Assembly (NCBI GenBank): GCA_037693485.1
Contig: CM075345.1
Span: forward strand, 80,473,001 to 80,537,000
Source of the DNA: Kitagawia praeruptora
Taxonomy: Eukaryota; Streptophyta; Magnoliopsida; Apiales; Apiaceae
Direction of reading: 5' to 3'
DNA length: 64,000 nucleotides
The notes under the pieces are model-generated. The model searched no databases and was not told the origin of the DNA. It saw only the letters and a list, made by a program, of their open reading frames with translations. Position numbers and translations under genes: made by a program. Every line of letters starts with the position of its first letter. The stretch's first letter is position 1. Below, piece after piece: positions 55,410-64,000 of the stretch.

Positions 55410-57800
55410 ATGTCTACTTTAGGACCAGAGGATTTCCGCTCAATTAGAGATAGATCTCCTACACCTTGTCCGAACGGACCCCTATTTCTCAATTAATTTA
55501 AGATAGGATGCATAAGTTTCCATTATTATTAAGATTGGATGATATCTTACAGAGCTTCCACACATTGTAGATATGTGGTCAATACCTTTACCAGAGATGG
55601 ACTTAAAGAAAGATGCAACTATGTGTTCCAAGTTCGAGACTAAACTTTTTCACGATTTCGTGATCGACATTAGTTCTTTTTCTAAAGATATACCCTATAG
55701 ATTGAGATGATTCCCTATGATAATGTGTTCTTCGTACATCCCCTCTTAGGGATTTTCTTCCCTGACGAGCTACCGGAGTCTGTAAGTGTCGCTTTTGCTC
55801 GAGAATCGATACTTGTTCCTAAGAGCTTATTTGGTGCTGGAAAATCATTCTTTAAATAACTCCCTTAGCAATGATTATCAATAATTCTTATCATTCGAGA
55901 TTACTCAAGCAATTTGATTCTATCCTGTTTGAAAATGACCTATATTGTTTAGAAGTTAATTTACCCAACATTACGTATATTCATAAATACAAACCCTTTC
56001 TTATCCCTTCCTATATTTGACACCCTTTATGATACTGAGATGAACAACCCTACATATATAGGGGAAGACTACCTGTCCTTGTGATAGAGGTCTGGTGGGA
56101 CGCCACCGGTTGTGCTATTGTTTGTCATGAGTGTTTGTCATAAGAGTACTAAAGGCTGGCCACCTTGGGTACTATGGCAGTTATCCTAGTGACATGCAAT
56201 GTACAAATGTTCGATGACCATATTGATCTCTCAGTTAATCCTTTTGCAAAAGATTCCCACTAGCAAGAGTTGATCATACCTATGTTATTGCTTCACATTA
56301 TTATATTCTGAGTATCTTTTTCAAAGTTCTAATTAAACCTGAAATGATTGGTACTTCGAAATTTCAAGAGTGTATACTGGAATCTGGGAGTGATAAAACT
56401 TCTCTTTCAAAAATAGGAAATTCGGCAAATCATGTCTTATCGTGTTTGAAGTTTAACCATGAGTATGACAATAATTTTACCTATTTAAACATACCCGTCC
56501 GTTGGTACAATGTTTTAGAGAGATGTCGTTATGGTGAAATATTTGAATAACCACTCAGCCTAGACCTGAGGGAACCCCGAGTGAGAATATCTTAAGATCA
56601 TGAACTAGAAGCGTAATTATAATTTAAACCAAAACTAAGGTGATTCTTTGAAATTGTTCTCTAATTTTCTCTTAAAAAAAAACCTACGAGAAAAAAAAAT
56701 CATCTTATGATTGAGAAACTCAATGACCATTGATTCTGAAGAGACAAGAGCATGGTTGAGAGAAATAGAGAAGATTCTTGAGATTGTTTGTGTTGAATAT
56801 GATAGGAAGACCATCGTTACTATGGATATATTGAAGAATGAATTAAAGTATTAGTGAAAGGTAAATGAGAATTATTAATGCACAATGATAGTGTTGTGAG
56901 CTAAAAATATTAAGGGGTACTTTGCTAAGTATTCAGACAATCGTACGAGGATCAAGTTCCTTAAGATTGTAGTAAAAAAAGGAAATATTGGTTATAGTAT
57001 TCGAAACTAAGTGAACTGGACTCTCTAGATTTGTCATGACATGAAGATACCAATGAGATTGTAGCTAAATATTCTCATAAGGATTACAACCATGGGTTAA
57101 ACCAAGCCATTATTTAAGAAGATATTTATTACACCCCATCAGTTTAGAGAATGGTAATAGAGATAAATGAGAGAGAATTATATCCCAAGGATTATAATTG
57201 TAATGATAGTGAAATTAAGAATATTTTTGGTAATAAAAGGATTAACGTTAGAATGTGACAAAGAAGCTGCTAGAATAAAGGAAAGAGAGAATCATGTATA
57301 ATGCTAACATAAATGCCAAAAGAGAAAATCTGAGGAAGTTCAAACTACACAGGTAGTTTCATTAAGTAGAAGCTGACCACCTGCAAAGATAATAAGATGC
57401 GTGGAAGAGAGTTGTACCCGAAGGATAAGGATGGAAAGAAGAGAAGATTCCGGAGTAGTGGAAGCAACTTTGGGAAGAAGTTTGATCATCGGAGTGAGAA
57501 GAAATCTTTTGTGAAGAGAGAGGATAAAAGCACTAATACTAGAGGAGTTGGGAACAACGACCCTAGAGGAAGCAACCAGAGATTTAAAACCTCACATACG
57601 GCTAATCTGATTCAAGGAAGACCACCTCTGCCAGAATGCAAGACATGCAGAAAGAAATACCTTGGATCTTGTCATCAAGCCAATGTGAATGGTTATAATT
57701 GTGGACAAAAAAAAGGTCATTTTTGCTTCTAGTTGTAAAGATAAATCTGTCACCTGTTTCAACTATGGAAAGAAAGGTCACGTGTCCCTAGATTGCAGAT
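55410..57800 (+). pseudogene. gag: Chromovirus gag, degenerate
   Basis: The first ATG (MSTLGPEDFRSIRDR) at 55410 soon meets stops. Nearly 2 kb are unreadable, with the leader box at 56034-56105 and one 68-codon ORF at 56344. The C-terminal block 57397-57732 is basic and holds CKTCRKKYLGSCH and YNCGQKKGHFC; after a frame change in the A-run near 57711, CFNYGKKGHVSLDC follows. Two to three zinc-knuckle-like motifs fit chromovirus gag (nucleic-acid binding). Not functional. Confidence 0.65.
56034..56105 (+). other. Conserved leader box, copy 3
   Basis: Contains CTGAGATGAACAACCCTACA and GTGATAGAGGTCTGGTGGGA; matches 32502-32581 and 15654-15732 with more changes. About 0.8 kb after the primer site. 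Confidence 0.65.
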
Positions 57801-58290
57801 AGCCTTCAAGGGAGAACCCAGTGCCTCGACTCACAGTACCTTTTAACAACAAGCCGACAGCACGAACTTTAACATGACTGTAAGAGATGCCATTGACGAC
57901 AGCGATGTAATCGCAGGTATGCTTCTAGTAAATTCTGAGAGTGCCTGCATTCTAGTTGATTCCGGAGCCACCAAATCTTTTATATCTGAGAACTTCATGA
58001 ATAAGCTAAATTGTGAGTCTATGCCCTTAGAGGAAATTCTGAACATAGAAGTAGCTAATCAAGAAGTCATTCCAGTGAACGGATTGTGTCCGAATTGTTC
58101 TATAGAGATACAGTGACAACGCTTTGACGCAGACCTCGTTCCTTTTTAAGTTAAGGGAATTTGACGTAATCCTAGGAATGGATTGGTTAGCACGTTACGA
58201 TGCCCAAATAAATTGTCGTCGGAAGTGGTTTAGTTTAAGAAGACCTAATGGTAAGTTCCGTGGATGAAAACCGACTAGGAATTTCCTGAC
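57801..58290 (+). pseudogene. Chromovirus aspartic protease
   Basis: The frame 57874-58116 shows ACILVDSGATKSFISENFMN with the catalytic DSG. After a frame change near 58116 the sequence continues EFDVILGMDWLARYDAQI (ILGMDWL motif near 58160-58185). It connects to RT at 58292. Confidence 0.82.
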
Positions 58291-58291
58291 A

Positions 58292-59485
58292 ATGATTCAA
58301 GCTAAAAGATTACTTAGCCAAGGATGTCCAGTTTATCTGGCTCATGTGATAGATAACGAGAAACAGACCCCTACAATCAACGAGATTCCAGTAGTCAATC
58401 AGTTTAAAGATGTTTTTCCCGACGACTTGCCCGGAATGCCACCAGACCGAGAGATAGAATTCAAGATTGATCTAGCACCAGGAACCGCACCAATCTCAAA
58501 AGCACCTTACAGAATGGCACCAGTGGAAATGAAGGAATTGGCAACACAACTGCAAGAGTTACTTGAAAAAGGTGTGATCAGACCTAGTATATCCCCGTGG
58601 GGAGCTCCAGTGTTGTTCGTGAAGAAGAAAGACGGAACTACGCGGCTATGTATTGACTATCGCGAACTGAACAAGATGACTATCAAGAGCAGGTACCCTT
58701 TGCCTAGAATTGACGATCTATTTGACCAACTTAAAGGAGCTACGCATTTTTCGAAGATTGATTTGAGATCCGGCTACCATCAACTGAAGATCAAGCCTGA
58801 GGATATTCCCAAGACTGCCTTTAGGACTCGATATGGACATTACGAGTTTCTAGTGATGTCTTTTGGTTTGACGAATGCTCCAGCTGCTTTCATGGATTTA
58901 ATGAACCGTGTATTCAAGAGATACTTGGATAAGTTCGTGATTGTATTTATTGATGACATTCTCATTTACTCGAAGTCTCCTGAAGATCATGCAGAATATT
59001 TACGTCTAGTTTTGGAAGCACTAAGGAAGGAAAGGTTGTATGCTAAATTTTCGAAATGCGAATTCTGGCTGAAAGAAGTACAATTTTTAGGACATATTGT
59101 GAGCGGTGAAGGAATTTCTGTAGACCCCGCCAAGATAGAAGTCGTAGCAGACTGGGAAAGACTGAAGACTCCAACAGAGGTTAGAAGTTTCCTTGGACTG
59201 GCTGGTTATTATCGCAGATTCGTGAAAGATTTCTCAAAGATTTCTACGCCATTGACTCGACTTACCAGGAAAAGTGAAAAGTTTGAATGGACGTCCAAAT
59301 GTGAATATAGCTTTCAAGAATTGAAGAAGAGACTGGCGACTACCCCAATTTTGACCCTACCCGATGAGAGAGGCGATTTCGTGATTTTCAGCGATGCTTC
59401 TCACAAAGGTTTAGGTTGTGTATTGATGCAGCACGGGAAAGTGATAACTTATGCCTCTCGTCAACTTAAGGAATATGAATCCTGA
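58292..59485 (+). pseudogene. Chromovirus reverse transcriptase and RNase H start
   Basis: 397 open codons. Motifs: FPDDLPGMPPDREIEFKIDL (entry), VKKKDGTTRLCIDYRELNK, FSKIDLRSGYHQLKI (catalytic Asp), SFGLTNAPAAFMDLMN, FIDDILIYSKS (active site), FLGHIVSGEGISVDP and LGLAGYYRRFVKDF, then RNase H start FVIFSDASHKGLGCVLMQ. A TGA at 59483 interrupts RNase H. Motif set and later chromodomain place it in the Tekay/Del clade. It would need only nonsense changes to be disabled, as seen. Confidence 0.9.
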
Positions 59486-60166
59486 TACCCTACTCACGAC
59501 TTAGAACTTGCTGCCATTGTTTTTGCACTTAAGATTTGGAGACATTACCTGTATGGAGAGAAATGCGAGATATTCACGGATCACAAGAGTTTGAAGTACA
59601 TATTCACCCAGAAGGAATTGAACATGAGACATAGAAGATGGTTGGAATTGATCAAAGACTACGATTGCTCGATAAATTATCACCCAGGGAAAGCTAATGT
59701 TGTAGCCGATGCTTTAAGTAGAAAAGAAAGACTCAATCGGTTGACAACCTCAGAAGAACTAGTCAAAGAATTTGAGAAGATGGAGATAGAAGTCAAGGAC
59801 CCAGTCCAAAATAATGAAAGAGTTTATACCATCCATTTTCAACCAGAGCTACTCGAGAAGATTCGCCGTTGTCAGGAGCAAGTAATGGAAGAAAGAAGAT
59901 CAGAGTTGACAGGAGAAGAATTTCTGAGTTCAAAAGATGATAAAGGAATTAAGCGAATTGCATCGAGAATTTGGGTTCCTAATGTTACAGAATTGAAAGA
60001 AGAAATCATGAGCGAAGCGCATAACTCGAGATATTCCATTCACCCAGGAAGCACAAAAATGTATCAAGACATCTAGCAGAATTATTGGTGGCCTAGCATG
60101 AAAAGAGAGATTGCAGGATGGGTAAGCAAGTGTTTAACTTGTCAGAGAGTGAAAGCAGAACACCAA
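59486..60166 (+). pseudogene. Chromovirus RNase H end and integrase zinc domain
   Basis: After the TGA the same frame continues YPTHDLELAAIVFALKIWRH and FTDHKSLKYIFTQKELNMR (RNase H), HPGKANVVADALSRK (RNase H end), and the integrase zinc-binding domain with H...H and CLTCQRVKAEHQ (near 60135-60165). A TAG at 60074 and TGA at 60167 break the frame. Confidence 0.85.
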
Positions 60167-60169
60167 TGA

Positions 60170-61276
60170 CCCAGTGGATTACTCCAATCCTTAGAGATTC
60201 CAGAGTGGAAATGGGAGCACATCACCATGGACTTTGTAGTAGGTTTACCTCGAACCAGAGCGAATTTTGATGCCATATGGGTTATAGTGGACCGACTTAC
60301 GAAATCCGCGCATTTTCTACCGATCAGTGAAAGGTATTCAGTAGAGAGACTAGTAGGTCTATATTTGAAGGAAGTGGTAGTTCGTCATGGTGTGCCTGTG
60401 TCAATAGTGTCAGACAGAGATGCCCGTTTTACTTCTAGATTCTGGAAGAGTTTTCAAGAATGCCTTGGCACCAAGCTAAATTTGAGCACGGCCTGTCATC
60501 CGCAGACAGACGGACAGAGCGAAAGGATAATTCAAACGATAGAAGATATGCTGTGAGCCTGCGCCTTAGACTTCAAGGGAAGTTGGGATGATCATTTACC
60601 GTTAGTAGAATTTGCTTACAATAATAGTTATCACTCCAGTACCGGTATGGCCCCGTATGAAGCTCTATATGGAAGGAAGTACATATCTCCACTTTGTTGG
60701 AATGAAGTCGGTGAAGGTAGATTACTCAGGCCAGATATGGTCCATCAGACAAAGCAATCCATTGAGACGATTCGGAAGTGATTAGTTGCTGCTCAAGACC
60801 GTCAGCGAAAATATGCAGATCTGATGAGAAAAGATAAATCATTCGAGATAGGAGACAAAGTATTGTTGAAAATTTCTTCGTGGAAAGGATTGATGAGATT
60901 CGGGAAGAAAGGGAAACTGAGTCCTAGGTATATTGGACCCTTTGAGATTCTTAAGAAGGTTGGAGCCGTGTCATATCCATTGGCCTTACCGCCAGATCTT
61001 CAGCATGTTCACGATGTATTCCACGTATCAATATTGAGAGCTTATCATCCTGATCATCGACACGTGTTAGAATATGAACCCATCGATGTTCAAGCCGACC
61101 TGACCTACGTAGAGCAACCAGTGAAAGTTGTGAAGTTCAAAATACATGAGTTGCGCAATAAGAAAATAAACTTAGTAAAAGTTATTTGGAGAAACCGTCA
61201 AATCGAGGAAGCCACTTGGGAGCTTGAGAGTGAAATGCGTAGTAAATACCCTGAGTTGTTTGGCCAAGAATGTTGA
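60170..61276 (+). pseudogene. Chromovirus integrase with C-terminal chromodomain
   Basis: Integrase core 60227-60556: MDFVVGLP (first Asp), SIVSDRDARFTSRFW (second Asp), QTDGQSERIIQTIEDML (catalytic Glu). A TGA at 60554 is followed by FKGSWDDHLPLVEFAYNNSY, another TGA at 60779, and the open segment 60824-61276 with YIGPFEILKKVGAVSYPLAL and a chromodomain (KIHELRNKKINLVKVIWRNR, then EEATWELES). Chromodomains steer integration to heterochromatin. The gene ends 34 bp before the 3' LTR. Confidence 0.9.
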
Positions 61277-61297
61277 TCCCGAGGACGGAATCCTTTT

Positions 61298-61310
61298 AAG
61301 GGGGGGAGAT
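61298..61310 (+). other. Polypurine tract, Tekay-type element
   Basis: AAGGGGGGGAGAT abutting the 3' LTR, preceded by GGACGGAATCCTTTT. Confidence 0.85.
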
Positions 61311-61339
61311 TGTAATAATCGTAAAATTCTCATAATATC

Positions 61340-62757
61340 AAGTTTTTATGGGCATGCATTATGTTAGTAATCAAGCTAAGATTGGTTGTGTTACGCTGAG
61401 TTTAAAGAGAATTATCTATCCAGCTAGTAAATTAAGCCAAAAACTAGCTAAGCCTGGAGTTCAACGAGATTAGTTGTGTCACGCTGAGTTTAAAGAGAAT
61501 TGACTATTTAGCTAGTAAATCAAGCAAAAAAGTAGCTAAGCGTGGAGCTCAGCACCACATCTTTCAAAGCATAAAGTTGTAGTTTTTTTCTGCTAATTGT
61601 AAAGGATAGATTTCATTACCATAGCCTTGCACTACAAAGGCACATGAAGTAATTCACATAAATTCTTGAATCTCATTGCTTAATGGAGCACTTCCTGAGA
61701 CTATTAAACGAAGCCAACCACCTAATCCAGCTCACCTGAACCAATGAAAATATAAAACAAAACTGTCAGAAAGACAAACTAAATGGTCTAATATCGGAAT
61801 ATATCTTGTGTGCTCTCTCTGTTGTCAAAGTAGCACTGAGTTACGAGACACCAGTATTTTAGGACTTTCCCACCCTGAAATGCATAACAGAAAAGCAACA
61901 ATCAAGAACTTGCTAAAGAAAATCAAGAACTTGCAAATTATATAAATTGAAACATACCCGCTATCTCCAAGAACAATGACCTTTAAGCAAGTTTCTCTGT
62001 GGCATCAACATGATCTAATAATACTTCAAATTTATAATATCAAACTTATAAATTACAGATAAAATAATTAATACACATACATAAATTACATATAAATTAA
62101 ACTAACCCCAAATTAAAACTTAGGGTTTCAATTTTAAACCCCCCAATTCATAATAAAATCAAATTAATCATACTTGTTTTGTCAAAAAAAAATAAAAAAA
62201 TTAATCATACTTGTAAGTTTGAACATATCATATTTAGGCTTACCCACTGAAAAATCAAACTAATTCGAGCTTTGAACCCTCGATTTAACCTTCAAACAAA
62301 CCCATTTCAATTTGAGTGTGAGAAAGAGAGAGTTTCGATTTGAGAAATTAGGGCATCGAGTGTGTGTCAAGAGAAAAGAAATTAGGGTTCTTAAGATGTT
62401 AAGAGAGAAAAAGCGTACTAGCGTAGTGAGTTGATTTGTCCGAGAGGGAGCTGAAAAGGGGAAAGCAAAAATAATTTAGAGGGGATAATTTGGTTAAGGG
62501 TGGGAAATATTTTGGTATAAAGCGGGGAAATATTTGAGTGTAAAGGGGGGAATTTTGACTAAGGGGGAAATAAATGAAATGGGCGCGTGTTATAAAAATT
62601 TTAGTCGAACTTTAAACATCGGTTATAAAATAAGTGATGTCTTAAAATATTAAAGACATCAGTTTAATGCAGGGTGATATTATTACATCTTTTAACATCA
62701 GTGGCATTAGTAACCGATGTCTAATGTGTGATGTCTATTGAACTTTTTCTTGTAGTG
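61340..62757 (-). mobile_element. CACTA-like fragment inside the 3' LTR
   Basis: Ends ...TTTTTCTTGTAGTG at 62757, the inverted form of CACTACAAGAAAAA, a typical CACTA terminus; subterminal GACATC/ACATCGGTT repeats are at 62610-62750. No matching terminus exists at 61340, so one end is lost, probably together with the LTR middle. It contains an 88-bp tandem duplication (61386-61561) and, at 61640-62460, AT-rich sequence with a possible plant gene 5' region in reverse; I cannot identify it. Confidence 0.6.
61386..61561. repeat. 88-bp tandem duplication
   Basis: The unit beginning TTGTGTTACGCTGAG at 61386 is repeated at 61474 with several substitutions. Confidence 0.8.
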
Positions 62758-63487
62758 TAATCGTATTGTAATAAAGTGTGAGACCGATCTTGGATTTGTG
62801 GAGTGGGACTGTTCCGCTCCGTTGTAATAAAGATTTTATTATTATTGAGCTAACGTGTGTTGCAGGATGCTGAGACCTGATGTGACGACTCGGGTCCCCC
62901 GACAGGGTGGATTTGGGGGCGTTACATTTTTAATAAATGGATTGCTTTTCAAAAAAATGGTTGTTGCTTATAGTTCCATTTTAGATTTGAGCATTTCTCT
63001 TTTTGTTTATTGCGTTTATGAAATATTTGAGGATAATATGGGTAAAATAGGGCAGAAAGCAATAAAAATAAAAAAAATTGAAATTCAGCCGCTTCAATAT
63101 CGCTTCCAAGAAAGTTATGGAAGTGTTATTATCATGTATAATCAAAAAGACTTGTATAGCGTTCTCAAAACCGTTGTCTAAGTAAACCACTTGCATAGCT
63201 AAAAAAAACGCTATTCAAGTCATATGCACTTGCATAGCGCCGCCTTACATAGCGCTTAAAAGCGCTATGCAAGTGCAAAAATAAACGCTATGCAAGTACA
63301 AATTTGTAGTAGTGGATATAGATTATCCTAATCTAGGTTGTCAACTCATTGCATTCTTCGTGACATATAATCATTTAAATCTATACCCAGTCACATTCAT
63401 TGTTAATACCTTGAAGTCGGAGTCACTGTTCATTCTTTCATCAATATATGAAAAGTTTTAATTCTACCAAAAATTCGGGTTCTTACA

Positions 63488-63887
63488 AACATCTTGATTC
63501 TTTTGTTAATTTTATTTGCCAAAATCCACTTTTACAATCAAATTTACTAAACCATTTTTTATTTCCATGAATATTAATAAGATACCTTTTATATGGTAAA
63601 AAGTATCCATCAAATACAGTTTTCTTATTTAATTCTCTATAATCTATTACCATCCGAGCCGTACCTCTTTTTTGTTCACTATGTTTTCTTACTAAAAAAG
63701 CAGGACTACTATGTGGACTTTTACTTTCTTGTATAATTTTCATCTTTAATAATTCATTTATTTGAGTCTCAAATTCTTTTTGATCAGTTGGGCTATATCT
63801 AATAGGATTAGATCTTATTATGTCATTAGGGTTTATTAGTTTTATTTCAGCATATATTTTTTCTTTATCCCATAATTGTACTGGATT
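63488..63887 (-). pseudogene. EPRV copy B RT fragment at the right end
   Basis: Contains SSPAFLVRKHSEQ, RMVIDYRELNKKTVFDGYF and SKFDCKSGFWQI, then stops at the AACAT target site and continues at 42737. Similarity to the other RT copies begins at 63887. This segment duplicates part of 25098-24708, giving the terminal redundancy of copy B. Confidence 0.88.
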
Positions 63888-64000
63888 GTACTGGGTTTAT
63901 TAACTAGTTTCAACTAGTTTCTTAGTATTGTTTGATGATCCAGTTAATATGGATTTTGTTGTTGTTGGTTTTTTGAAGTCTAGTTTATCTAGTATTCCTT
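63888..64000. other. Right flank of the EPRV, unassigned
   Basis: 113 bp with no match to other parts of the window. It could be host DNA, another viral segment or another repeat; nothing codes convincingly. Confidence 0.4.

Larger units (their letters stand above)
50343..62926 (+). mobile_element. Tekay-type chromovirus LTR retrotransposon
   Basis: Plus-strand element inserted in the CACTA transposon, TSD TTTTT at 50338-50342 and 62927-62931. The 5' LTR is 4878 bp including a hAT-like insertion (about 4.0 kb without it). The internal region is 55221-61310 with gag, protease, RT, RNase H, integrase and chromodomain. The 3' LTR survives only as 61311-61339 and 62758-62926. Matching LTR ends are nearly identical (169 bp at the end without visible change), suggesting a fairly recent insertion. 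Confidence 0.92.
61311..62926 (+). repeat. 3' LTR remnant split and internally deleted
   Basis: Only the first 29 bp (61311-61339) and last 169 bp (62758-62926) match the 5' LTR (50343-50371, 55052-55220). The roughly 4.7 kb between are missing and replaced by unrelated DNA. Confidence 0.85.
47375..63314. mobile_element. Non-autonomous CACTA transposon carrying gene-like fragments
   Basis: Terminal inverted repeats CACTACTACAAA (47375) and TTTGTAGTAGTG (ending 63314), with TSD GAT on both sides (47372-47374, 63315-63317). Subterminal repeats based on TAGCGTTT/AACGCTA cluster at 47400-47600 and 63150-63295, as usual for CACTA elements. Without its nested gypsy insertion it is about 3.35 kb and has no transposase. 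The interior holds exon-like pieces. Confidence 0.88.
42738..63487 (-). repeat. Solo LTR of a long-LTR gypsy family, interrupted
   Basis: Single LTR of about 4.8 kb (42738-47374 plus 63318-63487) with TSD AACAT at 42733-42737 and 63488-63492. The plus strand starts TGTAACACCCCCAGATCC and ends GGTTCTTACA, mirror of the TGTAAGAACCC...GTTACA ends of the Tekay-like LTRs. No partner LTR or internal region is present, so it is the product of LTR-LTR recombination. A CACTA element sits inside it. Small ORFs within (43005-43247, 43458-43736, 44997-45308, 46554-46766) look fortuitous. Confidence 0.85.
24507..63887 (-). other. Endogenous caulimovirid (EPRV) copy B, greater than unit length, interrupted
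   Basis: Minus-strand copy in three pieces: 63887-63488, 42737-36663 and 28154-24507, separated by a solo-LTR complex and a non-autonomous LTR element, each with a 5-bp target duplication. Read in order it starts inside RT, passes RNase H, transactivator-like ORF, promoter, leader, primer site, small ORFs, MP, charged ORFs, coat and protease, and ends inside RT again. The two RT ends overlap by about 0.63 kb, giving a genome of about 9.5 kb. All long frames are broken. Confidence 0.85.

Overview
The window is repeat-dense nuclear DNA of a flowering plant, probably a large-genome eudicot; the species cannot be fixed from sequence alone. Evidence: Ty3/gypsy chromoviruses and a Tat-lineage element, CACTA and hAT DNA transposons, and integrated plant pararetrovirus (Caulimoviridae) DNA. 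I found no intact host gene. Practically everything lies inside an endogenous pararetrovirus (EPRV) locus that later elements split apart.

Layout. 1-5524: 5' half of a minus-strand Tat-like gypsy element (gag, PR, RT, RNase H, aRNH, INT start) with its 5' LTR at 5008-5524; it abuts EPRV sequence. 5525-24447: EPRV copy A on the plus strand (RT-RNase H, transactivator-like ORF, promoter/leader), split at 7914-23189 by a minus-strand Tekay-like chromovirus with 5.2-kb LTRs and TSD ATAAG. 24448-24506: filler DNA at an inverted junction. 24507-63887: EPRV copy B on the minus strand. It is split by (i) a non-autonomous 8.5-kb LTR element (28155-36662, TSD CATAT) and (ii) a solo LTR (42738-63487, TSD AACAT). 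The solo LTR is split by a CACTA element (47375-63314, TSD GAT). The CACTA is split by a third Tekay-like chromovirus (50343-62926, TSD TTTTT), whose 5' LTR holds a hAT-like element (50648-51506, TSD CTTGTATT) and whose 3' LTR holds a CACTA fragment. The deepest chain is EPRV > solo LTR > CACTA > chromovirus > hAT.

The EPRV. Removing the insertions from copy B gives a caulimovirid genome of about 9.5 kb with about 0.63 kb terminal redundancy. Its order is: tRNA-Met primer site, a coiled-coil ORF, a 61-aa ORF, three mutually similar small ORFs, movement protein (MP), three small charged ORFs, coat protein with zinc knuckle, PR-RT-RNase H, transactivator-like ORF, pregenomic promoter, leader. 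Two features stand out: the triplicated small-ORF cassette, whose members overlap through a repeated ATGGATAA/G junction, and a retropepsin-like domain lacking the catalytic Asp at the C-terminal end of the MP ORF. All viral frames carry stops or frameshifts and are dead in the genomic copy.

The LTR elements. The two split chromoviruses, the non-autonomous element and the solo LTR form a related group with very long LTRs (3.6-5.2 kb), tRNA-Met primer sites in the three that keep an internal region, and a shared 3' polypurine box and leader box. Their TATA boxes, where visible, sit 1.2-1.4 kb into the LTR, implying very long R-U5 leaders. Internal coding regions are decayed; several stops in the 50-63 kb element look like CGA-to-TGA changes.
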